A stretch of 34,845 bases of DNA from an uncultured Blastocatellia bacterium (GTDB taxonomy: Bacteria; Acidobacteriota; Blastocatellia; Chloracidobacteriales; Chloracidobacteriaceae), in NCBI GenBank assembly GCA_937934745.1, contig CALGZC010000057.1, positions 1 through 34,845 of the forward strand, written 5' to 3'. Below the pieces are notes generated by a model, which was not told the DNA's origin, searched no databases, and worked only from the letters and a program-made list of their open reading frames with translations. The translations under genes were made by a program, and so were the position numbers. Shown piece after piece: positions 17,976 through 26,224 of the stretch (its first letter is position 1; the number at the start of each line of letters is the position of its first letter).

Positions 17976-20900
17976 ATGGCGAAACTCAGCCGCTTCAGAA
18001 TTCAGCGCAAAGACTTCATAGACAAGGGCGATCTGACTCTTGAACTTGAGGGACTGGTCATCGGATCGCAGCCCGACTGCGACTTGTGGCTCAATCACCC
18101 AACCGTGTCACGCCTTCATGCTGGCATTCGGGAAGTGGATGGTCACTGGTGGCTGACAAACCTCTCCAGTACGAACGGCACACAGGTCAACGGCGCGCTG
18201 ATTGAGACGGTTGAGCTTCAGCCCGAAGATGTGATCCGCATTGGCGTTTTTGTCCTGCGCCCGTCTTTCACCGAGGGCGCAATCATGCTTGACGTGGACC
18301 GCCAAGTGGATGCCTACGCAGCGTCCGAGTGCAGCACACGCCTGTTGGGCGACCCCATCCAGGCAACTGCCCAGGGCAAAACCGCGCTGCTGCCCAAGCT
18401 GACCGGGTATTTGCAGCAACGCGGGATGACCCAGCCCCTGCGCGGTCAAACCCAGCAGCTGGCCGACATGCCGCCCGCCGCGGACGCCCCGGAAGCGCCA
18501 TCGCCGCCGCCGAGCGCCACCGGTCTGCTGCACGCCGCTCGCCTGCAACGCGGCATGACCGGCCTGTTGACCTCGATTTTGTCGCTGCCGGAGTCGGAAC
18601 AGAAGCGCTTCCAGCAGGCGATGAGCGTCTTCTGGGAGCGACGCAAGGCGGCCATCAAAGGCGAGCAGAAGCTCGACGAGCAATCGCCACTCGAACCCCG
18701 CGAGCTGCCTGAGGAACTCAAAAGGCACAACCTGCACCTCGGCAAAAAGCGCTTTAACTGGACGCCGACCGACGACCTGATTCGCCCGTGGCCGCGCGGG
18801 TATCTCTATGTTTTCGGGGCGCTGACGACCATCCTGTGCGCCATCGCCTTTTTTGCCTGGGAAGCGGCCTATGTGCCGGGCGACACATCGAACCCGCATG
18901 CCCTGCCGGCCGCGAAGCTACCCGCGCCGATTCAGGAGCGCCTTAGCCTTAAACTCGTGGCAAATGCACCCGTCGAGAATCAGTGCAGCGCCTGCCATGC
19001 GGCAACGACTTCCATGCAGAACAAGTGCGTGGACTGCCACGAGACCAATCACTTCAACACAACGGTCATCGCCAAGCATGAGGAGGCCAAAATCCAGTGC
19101 GTGGATTGCCACACCGAGCACAAGGGCGCGGATTTTCGCCCCGGACTCGTGTCGCGCAGCATGTGCATTGACTGTCACCGCGACGGGCCGACCCATCCCA
19201 AGGCTGTGAGCTTGAAAGACGGCTCGCCTCTGCGCGAGCCACACCGCGGCTCGTTTGGCTATCCGGTCGAAAACGGCGTCTGGTCGTGGCAACGCCCGAT
19301 GAATCCGAAGTGGGCCAAGCTCTTTTCGGAAAGCCGGACCCCGCTCGACCCGTCCGCGCAATTCCACCTGGTGCACGCGGCGGTCGCGCCTGCCGCGAGC
19401 GCCTGGAAGTGCAGCGAGTGCCACGCCGGCGCCTTTGCCCAGGGCGCGTCCGAGGTCAAAGTCATCAACCGCGACAAGTGCGCCGTTTGTCATGGGCAGG
19501 CCTATGTTCAGACTGCCTCACTCAGAGAACTTGACACCGATGCCCTGCGGCTTGGCATTGACTGCAATTCCTGCCATCAGCAACACCCCCAGTCGCAGAC
19601 GCTGGCAGCCCTCCGCCGTCCGGCAGGGAGCAGCCCTGAGCCTGTGATTTTCACCAAAGATGGCGTCTATCGCGGCGGCAAGGACTGGCAGTGGACCAGC
19701 CTGGCGGCCAAGTTCGGCGGCTTCACCATCGGCCACTGGGCGCTTTTTCTCAGTCTCATTCCGCTGACGGGGATTGGCTTTCTCACGTTTGACACGCTGC
19801 GCAAGCGCCGCGAGCAGGCGGCTCTCAAAGGGCAGGCACTCGATCTGGCCAACCGGCACCGCAAGTTTACCGACACGCGCTACGCCGAGCGGTGGGAGTC
19901 CGCGACCCAAGTCGAACGTGCGCGGGTCTCGGCGCGGGAAAATCCCATGCCGCACCCGGTCATCAACTACGAGACGTGCATTGGCTGTCATGCGTGCATT
20001 CTGGCCTGTCCGCAGGACGTGCTGGGCTTTGACGACCAGGAACACCACGCCATTGTCGTTAATCTCGAACAGTGTGTAGAGGACACAAGTTGTCAACAGG
20101 CGTGCCCAACGGTGCCGCAGTCGTGTGTACTCATTAACACACGCCAAACTATCCGCGAGGCGCCCAAGCCGCTGCGCAAAGGGGCAGCCGATGGGTTTGA
20201 GGCCGAAGGTGTGCCGGGTATCTACCTTGTCGGCGATGTGTCGGGCGTGCCGCTCATTCGCAACGCCATCAAGGAGGGCCGCCTCGCCATCGAGCGCATG
20301 GCCGAAAAGCTCCGGGCAGAAGGCGCGCCGGCAAACGCCGACTACTACGATGTTGCGATCATTGGGATCGGTCCGGGCGGCATTGCCGCCGTCGCCCGCG
20401 CGGCGGAGCTGGGCCTGCGCTATGTGGCACTCGAGCAGGGACGCCGATACTCGACCATCGCCGAGAAGTATCCGGCCGGCAAGTATGTCGCCTTCAATCC
20501 CTTCAACCCGGCCGACCCGCCGCTCGGCGCAATTCGCCTCGACGGCCCCGGCGACCTGAAGGAGACGATGCTGGCGTGGTGGGATGAAACGGTCGAGAAG
20601 CTCGGTCTGGTCATCAACGAGTATGAGGGCTGCAAGGAAATCGCCCGCGAAGGCGATGGCTTCCTTGTCAAAACGACGAAGAACCCCGCGGGCTACCGGG
20701 CGCGCAAAGTCTTGCTGGCGATTGGCAACGCCGGCGAGCCGCGCAAGCTGGGCTGTCCCGGCGAGACGGAAGGGCGCGTCCTGTATCGCCTCCAGGACCC
20801 AAGCGCTTTCAAGGGCAAGCGCATCATCGTCGTCGGCGCGGGCAATTCCGCGGTCGAGGCCGCGGTTGACCTCGCCGGACAGCGGCAGCCCGATGGCACG

Positions 20901-21212
20901 GTCACGTTCCCGCCCGACGCGGAAGCCAACCAAGTCACGCTGGTCATTCGCTCGGACTTCCCGAAAGACCTGACGCTCGAAAACAAGATGTGGGTCTACT
21001 ACTGCCTGGACGCCGGGCGGATTCAGGCGTATTTCGGGGCGAGTGTCCGGGAAATCACCGGCACAGAAGTCATTCTTGAGGACGTGCGCGACAAGCGCGA
21101 AATTGCCCGCCTTCCAAACGACTATGTGTTCGCCTTGATCGGCAGTATGGCGCCAAAAGAGTTTTTGACCAAGTTGGGTATTCAGTATGCCGGCAGGGAC
21201 GGCCGGCAGTGA
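17976..21212 (+). CDS. Fusion protein: FHA, seven-haem cytochrome c, ferredoxin, FAD/NAD(P)H oxidoreductase
   Basis: 1078 residues. An FHA domain (about 20-100; VSRLHAGIREVDG, NLSSTNGTQVNG) has the phosphothreonine-binding Ser/Arg/His/Asn pattern. A Pro/Gln-rich linker precedes a helix (about 275-297; YVFGALTTILCAIAFFAW). Seven CxxCH haem motifs lie at about 337-533 (CSACH, CVDCH twice, CIDCH, CSECH, CAVCH, CNSCH), so this segment should be periplasmic. A second helix (about 583-605) returns the chain to the cytoplasm. A ferredoxin domain follows (668-720; CIGCHACILACPQ, then CVEDTSCQQACP), and then a flavoprotein. That part has GIYLVGDVSGVPLI (about 748) before VAIIGIGPGGIAAVARA (about 793-809) and VVGAGNSAVEAAVDLA (about 950-965). 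It is inferred to move electrons between NAD(P)H/FAD and extracytoplasmic c-haems through Fe-S. It is likely co-transcribed with the preceding gene. Confidence 0.85.
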   Translation: MAKLSRFRIQRKDFIDKGDLTLELEGLVIGSQPDCDLWLNHPTVSRLHAGIREVDGHWWLTNLSSTNGTQVNGALIETVELQPEDVIRIGVFVLRPSFTEGAIMLDVDRQVDAYAASECSTRLLGDPIQATAQGKTALLPKLTGYLQQRGMTQPLRGQTQQLADMPPAADAPEAPSPPPSATGLLHAARLQRGMTGLLTSILSLPESEQKRFQQAMSVFWERRKAAIKGEQKLDEQSPLEPRELPEELKRHNLHLGKKRFNWTPTDDLIRPWPRGYLYVFGALTTILCAIAFFAWEAAYVPGDTSNPHALPAAKLPAPIQERLSLKLVANAPVENQCSACHAATTSMQNKCVDCHETNHFNTTVIAKHEEAKIQCVDCHTEHKGADFRPGLVSRSMCIDCHRDGPTHPKAVSLKDGSPLREPHRGSFGYPVENGVWSWQRPMNPKWAKLFSESRTPLDPSAQFHLVHAAVAPAASAWKCSECHAGAFAQGASEVKVINRDKCAVCHGQAYVQTASLRELDTDALRLGIDCNSCHQQHPQSQTLAALRRPAGSSPEPVIFTKDGVYRGGKDWQWTSLAAKFGGFTIGHWALFLSLIPLTGIGFLTFDTLRKRREQAALKGQALDLANRHRKFTDTRYAERWESATQVERARVSARENPMPHPVINYETCIGCHACILACPQDVLGFDDQEHHAIVVNLEQCVEDTSCQQACPTVPQSCVLINTRQTIREAPKPLRKGAADGFEAEGVPGIYLVGDVSGVPLIRNAIKEGRLAIERMAEKLRAEGAPANADYYDVAIIGIGPGGIAAVARAAELGLRYVALEQGRRYSTIAEKYPAGKYVAFNPFNPADPPLGAIRLDGPGDLKETMLAWWDETVEKLGLVINEYEGCKEIAREGDGFLVKTTKNPAGYRARKVLLAIGNAGEPRKLGCPGETEGRVLYRLQDPSAFKGKRIIVVGAGNSAVEAAVDLAGQRQPDGTVTFPPDAEANQVTLVIRSDFPKDLTLENKMWVYYCLDAGRIQAYFGASVREITGTEVILEDVRDKREIARLPNDYVFALIGSMAPKEFLTKLGIQYAGRDGRQ

Positions 21213-21244
21213 AGCCTCGCTTGGCTGCACTCCCCCTGTCGGTC

Positions 21245-21284
21245 ATCGAGTTGAGGCAGACATGATCGAGTTGAGGTAGACATG
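21245..21284. repeat. Tandem 20-bp repeat (two copies, one mismatch)
   Basis: ATCGAGTTGAGGCAGACATG (21245-21264) is followed at once by a copy with C changed to T (21265-21284). It lies between the convergent ends of the FHA redox gene and rdgB, where no intrinsic terminator is apparent. Confidence 0.85.
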
Positions 21285-21352
21285 TTCGCAGTCTGACTCG
21301 TGTGTGCCAAACAACATGGCCAAAACAACCCGGCCGAAAACCCTGCTGGCGG

Positions 21353-21937
21353 TCAACGACGGAGATAGTCGGCTAATGCTCTGGCTGCGCGCGCACGATG
21401 GCTATACCGGGCTTTCTCGGCGGCCGTCATTTCCGCGAAGGTGCGGGTTTCGCCCTCCGGGATGAACAGGGGGTCATAGCCAAAGCCGGCTTGACCGCGT
21501 GCTGATGTCGCCACCAGACCGGGGCACAGGCCTGTGAAACAGCGTTCGTCAGTGTCCGTCACGAGAGCCAGCACGCACACGAACTGCGCAGTACGGCCGT
21601 TAGGGGGCACGCCCTGTAACGCCGTCAGGAGTTTGGCCATGTTGTCGGCATCAGAAGCCCCTTCGCCGGCATAGCGTGCCGAGGACACGCCTGGGGCACC
21701 ACCCAAAACGTCCACGCACAGGCCAGAATCATCAGCCAGAACCCAGCCACCGGTTACAGCGCGCACGGCACGGGCTTTGATGAGGGCATTTTCTGTAAAA
21801 GTCGCACCCGTCTCCGCCACCGCAGGCACAGCCGGAAAGGCTTCCAAGCCGACGATAGGATGCGGGACTGTCGCCAGCAAGTGGCGAAACTCAAGCAATT
21901 TGCCGGCGTTCCGGGTAGCAACAATCAGCGGCGGCAC
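21353..21937 (-). CDS. rdgB: ITP/XTP pyrophosphatase (non-canonical purine NTPase)
   Basis: 194 residues from GTG 21937, with GAGGAGGAGG on the minus strand a few bases upstream (about 21942-21949), which decides the start. RdgB/HAM1 enzymes hydrolyse dITP, ITP and XTP to the monophosphates and keep deaminated purines out of DNA and RNA. Signatures seen in order: VATRNAGKLLEFRHLL, ETGATFTENALIKA, ADDSGLCVDVLGG, GVSSARYAGEGASD, GFGYDPLFIPEGETRTFAEM and KARYSHRARA. Length is normal for the family. It stands alone on its strand, convergent with the redox operon and divergent from rpoD. Confidence 0.95.
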   Translation of the reverse strand: MPPLIVATRNAGKLLEFRHLLATVPHPIVGLEAFPAVPAVAETGATFTENALIKARAVRAVTGGWVLADDSGLCVDVLGGAPGVSSARYAGEGASDADNMAKLLTALQGVPPNGRTAQFVCVLALVTDTDERCFTGLCPGLVATSARGQAGFGYDPLFIPEGETRTFAEMTAAEKARYSHRARAARALADYLRR

Positions 21938-22240
21938 CCCTCCTCCTCAGTTTGCGGGTCAATGCGATCAGGCTAAAAAAGGAAACCTTATAGCCGCCAA
22001 TATCGTCTATACAAAGATGGGACAGACGCGATGACGCCGGTGTGGTGGCAGCCGAGTCCGTCACAGAACATACAGGAATAGTTTGTTCGGAAGGAGTAAA
22101 CTACCTCTGCCGTCTTTGACTTGTTATGAACAGATTGCTGAAGGCGGCTCACGAAGCCTAGTCTTTCGGTGACCTGACGCGAGTTTACCCATTACGATAA
22201 CCAGAGCAAGTCTTTTTCCGCCTAACCCGACAATACAGCC
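21938..22240. other. Intergenic region upstream of rpoD
   Basis: About 300 bases between divergent rdgB and rpoD. It holds the rdgB ribosome-binding site and must hold the rpoD promoter. A TAGTTT/AAACTA hairpin with a 13-base loop (22079-22103) and a TTGACT hexamer near 22117 are visible, but no good -10 at the right spacing was identified. No gene is supported. Confidence 0.4.
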
Positions 22241-23920
22241 ATGCGACTCGATCTGAAAGAAAACCTGATGGACGGTGATATGGATCCGACCGCCGGAGAC
22301 GCTCTCCCAACTCTTGATCTTGAAAAGTTCCTCGCCGAGATAGACTCGACGGCTTCGGAAGAGGACGACTTTATCCTAGAAAGCGAGGCGGAGGATTCCG
22401 AAGAGCTGGAAGATCTAACAGAAGAAGTTGAAAACGGGGCGCTCGCGCCTCAGCCCGATCTTTCTGCCTCTGAAAGCGACCGCTCACTTGATGCCATGAC
22501 GCTCTACCTACGCGAGATGAGCAACGTCGCCTTGCTCACGCGCGAGGACGAAGTCAACATCGCCAAACGCATTGAGCGCGGCCGGTTGCGTCTCTTCAAG
22601 GCCCACTCGCGGTCGCTGATCGTCGCCGAGTACCTTGAAGAGCTGGCCGAACAGCTCCGGGAGCGCAAGATCGGCATTCGCCAAATCATTGATACGTCTG
22701 ACTCAGACGCCGAGGACATCACCCTTGAAAACGAGGAGCGCTACCTTGCGGAAACGATTGAACGGTTTCAGGTGATTGCGCGTGGACTCGCCCAGATTCG
22801 GGCCGAAGCCGCCAAAATCGAGAAGGAACGCAAGCGTACGCCCCGCAAGGCCCGGCAGCGGTATCGGCAGTATTTACGCAAACGGATTGAACTTTCGCGG
22901 CTAATTCGCAGTGTTCTCTTTTCAGACCAAATTCGGCAGAAATTCAACGACCGCATTCGGCAGGTCGTTCGTCAGATCCAGGATGCCGAGCGCAAAATTG
23001 CCCAGGCCAAGATGTTGTTGACGCCCAAGCGCCGGCGAGTTCAGGTTGATGAAGCCGAGGTACACAAACAAATCCAAGAAGCGCAGGCAGTCATTGCCAA
23101 CATTGAAGCGCGCTACTTGGAGACGGCCGAACGCATCAAGGGTTCCCTAAGCCGTATCTTTTCTGCCTCAGCTGAGGCAGAACAAGCCCGCCGTGAAATG
23201 ATTGAAGCCAATCTGCGGCTGGTGGTCTCGATTGCCAAGAACTACATCAACCGCTCGCGCGGGCTACAGTTTTCTGACCTCATTCAGGAAGGTAACATCG
23301 GACTGATGCGCGCGGTTGAGAAATTTGACTACCGGCGCGGCTACAAGTTCTCGACGTACGCCACCTGGTGGATTCGCCAGGCGGTTACGCGCGCCATTGC
23401 CGACCAGGGACGCACCATCCGTGTCCCGGTGCACATGGTCGAAACCATCAACAAGATCGTCCGTACGGCGCGGTTGATGGTTCAGGAGCTCGGCCGTGAA
23501 CCGACCCACGAGGAACTCGCCCAGCGCACGGATTTGCCGGTTGCCAAGGTGCGCCAAGCGCTGAAGATTGCCCAGGAGCCGATCAGCTTAGAAACCCCGA
23601 TCGGCGACGACGGCGAATCTAATCTGGGCAGCTTTATCGAAGATCGCAACAGCCTCAATCCGGCGGAGATTATTGTTGGGAAAGGGCTGCGTGAAGCAAC
23701 GCTGGAAGTGCTCAGTACCCTCACGCAGCGCGAAGAGCAGATTCTCAAGATGCGATTTGGGTTAGATGGCGATGGACAGGAACGGACTCTGGAAGAGGTC
23801 GGGCGTCACTTCTCCGTGACCCGCGAACGCATTCGCCAGATCGAAGCCAAGGCCCTGCGCAAGTTACGCCACCCATCGCGGAGCCGAAAGCTTAAGACAT
23901 TCTTTGACGATGGCCAGTGA
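22241..23920 (+). CDS. rpoD: RNA polymerase primary sigma factor (sigma-70/RpoD)
   Basis: 559 residues. An acidic N-terminus (about 1-80) replaces a recognisable region 1.1. Region 1.2 is [20 protein letters not shown] (about 86-105), followed by a charged non-conserved insert (about 125-300) with coiled-coil character. Region 2 is near-canonical: [37 protein letters not shown], and the -10 and melting element [20 protein letters not shown]. Region 3 includes [17 protein letters not shown], and region 4 carries the -35 reading helix [20 protein letters not shown]. This combination marks the housekeeping factor rather than an alternative one. Start ATG 22241 lacks a strong ribosome-binding site; ATG 22268 or 22280 are alternatives. 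A terminator follows 31 bases after the stop. Confidence 0.95.
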   Translation: MRLDLKENLMDGDMDPTAGDALPTLDLEKFLAEIDSTASEEDDFILESEAEDSEELEDLTEEVENGALAPQPDLSASESDRSLDAMTLYLREMSNVALLTREDEVNIAKRIERGRLRLFKAHSRSLIVAEYLEELAEQLRERKIGIRQIIDTSDSDAEDITLENEERYLAETIERFQVIARGLAQIRAEAAKIEKERKRTPRKARQRYRQYLRKRIELSRLIRSVLFSDQIRQKFNDRIRQVVRQIQDAERKIAQAKMLLTPKRRRVQVDEAEVHKQIQEAQAVIANIEARYLETAERIKGSLSRIFSASAEAEQARREMIEANLRLVVSIAKNYINRSRGLQFSDLIQEGNIGLMRAVEKFDYRRGYKFSTYATWWIRQAVTRAIADQGRTIRVPVHMVETINKIVRTARLMVQELGREPTHEELAQRTDLPVAKVRQALKIAQEPISLETPIGDDGESNLGSFIEDRNSLNPAEIIVGKGLREATLEVLSTLTQREEQILKMRFGLDGDGQERTLEEVGRHFSVTRERIRQIEAKALRKLRHPSRSRKLKTFFDDGQ

Positions 23921-23951
23921 CGGCGCTGGTTAGGTAGGTCAGGACATTCTA

Positions 23952-23998
23952 CCGCCGTCCAGCTTTCCTTGCTCAGAAAGCCCTGGACGGCGGCACTG
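23952..23998 (+). terminator. Intrinsic terminator after rpoD
   Basis: CCGCCGTCCAG (23952-23962) pairs perfectly with CTGGACGGCGG (23983-23993). Inside, CTTTC (23963-23967) pairs with GAAAG (23976-23980) around an 8-base loop. CACTGTTTT follows. The hairpin ends about 10 bases before the start codon of the next gene, so it also fills that gene's leader. Confidence 0.82.
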
Positions 23999-24005
23999 TT
24001 TTGTG

Positions 24006-24812
24006 ATGCGACTCGACAATCAACTCGTTGTTGAGACGCCGGAACGAGTCGAGCTGCGATTTGCCCTGGCAAGTGTCGGCAGCCGGTTTCTTGCGGCCTT
24101 CATTGATCACAGCCTCCAGCTCGTGGCGGTGTTCCTGTGGTTTCTTGTGGTGGCCCAGGCCAATGAATGGCTGCACAGCCTCAAACTCAAGTTCGGTTCT
24201 CAAGCCGAACTGTGGCTGCTCGCCGTGACCGTTCTTGTGATATTCGTCATTAGCGCCGGCTACTTTACCGTTTTTGAAACCTGGTGGAATGGGCAGACGC
24301 CGGGCAAGCGCTGCTTGCGCCTGCGGGTTATCCGCATTGACGGCCGCCCGATTGGCTTTTTTGAGGCGTGGGTACGGAACACCCTGCGGGTGATTGATTT
24401 CCTGCCCAGCAGCTACGCACTGGGTGTGATGACCATGATGCTGCACCCTGAATCACGCCGGCTGGGCGATTTGGTGGCCGGCACCGTCGTTGTCAAAGAG
24501 CGGATTGGTGCAACGCCAGGCCTTGATCACGTTCTGGCGAGGCACGCCGCTGCGGTCGAGCTTCGTGCGCAGGCCCCCCCGGTGGTGGATCTTGCCCGCC
24601 TCCAAGCTCTAACGCCGGACGAAGTGACGGCAGTTGAGCGCTTTTTGTTCCGCCGTGCGGCATTGCCGGAACAGCTGCGACCGTGGATGGCCGCACGGAT
24701 TGCCAACACCGTCAGCCGGCGGCTGGGGCTGCCACACCCGCCCGACGCAGAGGCATTTCTGGAGGCGATTGATCGTCAGTACCGCGCCCAAGCCAAATAC
24801 CTTGTGGATTAG
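24006..24812 (+). CDS. RDD family membrane protein
   Basis: 268 residues from ATG 24006; a GTG at 24003 is in frame. The RDD signature is seen at RFLAAFIDHSLQLVAVFLWF (about 27-46) and in the Asp-containing NTLRVIDFLPSSYALG segment. About three hydrophobic segments are visible (39-55, 76-97, 130-147), with WNGQTPGKRCLRLRVI and RRLGDLVAGTVVVKERIG, both typical of the family. The C-terminal 90 residues are soluble and helical. The family is linked to transport, perhaps Na+/H+ exchange in a few members, but this protein's role is unknown. The start codon comes directly after the rpoD terminator and has no clear ribosome-binding site. The rhomboid gene starts 5 bases after its stop, so the two are surely co-transcribed. 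Confidence 0.85.
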   Translation: MRLDNQLVVETPERVELRFALASVGSRFLAAFIDHSLQLVAVFLWFLVVAQANEWLHSLKLKFGSQAELWLLAVTVLVIFVISAGYFTVFETWWNGQTPGKRCLRLRVIRIDGRPIGFFEAWVRNTLRVIDFLPSSYALGVMTMMLHPESRRLGDLVAGTVVVKERIGATPGLDHVLARHAAAVELRAQAPPVVDLARLQALTPDEVTAVERFLFRRAALPEQLRPWMAARIANTVSRRLGLPHPPDAEAFLEAIDRQYRAQAKYLVD

Positions 24813-24817
24813 CGACT

Positions 24818-26095
24818 ATGGACATCAGGACGGAGCGCACATTGCGCGTTTGCCACCACTGTGGGCTACTGACGCCGAATACAGCACTGCGCTGCCTGGA
24901 GTGCGGCGCACTGCCGCCGGACATCGAACGCGAACAGCAGGAACGGTTGCAAGCGGCCAGATTTGTCGAGTCTGTCTTTTTCCGGCACGCTCCGCTTAGC
25001 TACCTCCTGATTGGCATCAACATCATCGTCTTCTTGCTGACGGCCTTTAGCGGCGGATCGACCGATCCGGATGTCCTGACCGCTTTCGGGGCGTGCAATC
25101 AGAAACTGATTGCGCAGGGCGAAATCTGGCGGCTGGTCGTTCCAATGTTTTTGCACATCGGGCTACTTCACCTTGTGGCGAACATGTATGCGCTGTGGGT
25201 GTTAGGTCCGCAACTTGAGTCACTTTACGGCTCGGCCCGCTTTACGATTCTCTACATCCTTTCCGGGATTGGCGGTTTTGTCGCCAGTTATTTCTTTGCA
25301 GACCCGGAAAGTATCGGCGCCGGCGCATCAGGGGCACTGTTCGGGATGTTCGGAGCGCTCCTCGTCTTTGTCTATAAGTACCGCGCCGACATTCCCACGG
25401 CAGTGCGTGCCACGATGCAACGTAACATTTGGCTCACCTTGCTCATCAACCTGCTCATCACATTCTCAATCCCGTTTGTCAGCCGTTCGGGACATCTCGG
25501 CGGCCTGCTGACGGGCATTGGACTGGCGCTTGTGATGCCCTGGTCGCCGCCCGATGAGCCAAAAACACCCCTCATCTGGCGGATTGGGCAACTGGCCCTG
25601 ACATTGGTTGTTGCGGCCTCGTTTGCGGCTACTTTTTGGCACTATCAAGGGGAGCGGCCCTCGCTGGCGCGCTTTCTCGGCGGGTCGAATTTGTTTCCGG
25701 AAAACAAGGCGGTCAGCAGCTTTGTCGAGGCCTGCAACCGTGGGGAAGAAGTTTACCGGTTGATTTTACGCCGCCTGGAAGCTGGGCAATCCGTGCCGCC
25801 AACATTGCAGGCGGCAAGTGCTGCCGCACGGCAACAACTCAAGCAGTTGCGCCCGTTCAACGACGGGGCAACCCGTTTGGCGGCTGAATTGCATGACCTA
25901 TTGGAAGCCCAGGCGGCTGCCTTCGACCAGCCACCGGCGCGGGCTGTTGTCGAACAGATGCGTGAGCGACTCGCAGCATACGAACGCAATCAGCAGCGCT
26001 GGGTCACTGAGGAAGGCGCACGCTACGGGCTGGGTTTTGTCGCCCCGGATGAGCCTGATGCGCCGGTCGATGCATCATCGTCAGCAAGCTCGTGA
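24818..26095 (+). CDS. Rhomboid family intramembrane serine protease with N-terminal zinc ribbon
   Basis: 425 residues. The N-terminus (about 10-30) has a CHHC...CLEC zinc ribbon. Six or seven hydrophobic helices follow (about 62-270). Catalytic Ser is in IGAGASGALFGMFGALL and His in SRSGHLGGLLTGIGLAL; HIGLLHLVANMYALWVLG is the conserved helix-2 segment with the oxyanion His/Asn. All catalytic residues are present, so it is probably an active intramembrane protease. A soluble C-terminal tail (about 285-425) is helical and Ala/Gln-rich, with no recognised domain. The gene lies 5 bases after the RDD gene; a shared role in membrane-protein quality control is possible but only inferred. Confidence 0.92.
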   Translation: MDIRTERTLRVCHHCGLLTPNTALRCLECGALPPDIEREQQERLQAARFVESVFFRHAPLSYLLIGINIIVFLLTAFSGGSTDPDVLTAFGACNQKLIAQGEIWRLVVPMFLHIGLLHLVANMYALWVLGPQLESLYGSARFTILYILSGIGGFVASYFFADPESIGAGASGALFGMFGALLVFVYKYRADIPTAVRATMQRNIWLTLLINLLITFSIPFVSRSGHLGGLLTGIGLALVMPWSPPDEPKTPLIWRIGQLALTLVVAASFAATFWHYQGERPSLARFLGGSNLFPENKAVSSFVEACNRGEEVYRLILRRLEAGQSVPPTLQAASAAARQQLKQLRPFNDGATRLAAELHDLLEAQAAAFDQPPARAVVEQMRERLAAYERNQQRWVTEEGARYGLGFVAPDEPDAPVDASSSASS

Positions 26096-26224
26096 GCGTC
26101 CGGTGTCCACCCGGAAAAGCATTGCTCCGTTGTCACGTGCGACTTATGCTCATTCCATAGCAGTGATTCTGTCGGGTGGCATTCCGGTACCACACCGAGC
26201 TGATGCCTGTCGGAGAAACAATCT

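Noticed and set aside
19977-19991. An eighth CxxCH (CIGCH) in the FHA redox protein
   Set aside because: It is part of CIGCHACILACP, a ferredoxin cluster motif, and lies on the cytoplasmic side of the second helix, so it is not counted as a haem site.
19518-21230. 570-codon open frame antisense to the FHA redox gene
   Set aside because: It mirrors the codon bias of the well-supported plus-strand gene and shows no recognisable domain. Similar long antisense frames occur at 1870-2823, 3705-4805, 5040-5876 and 16463-17758.
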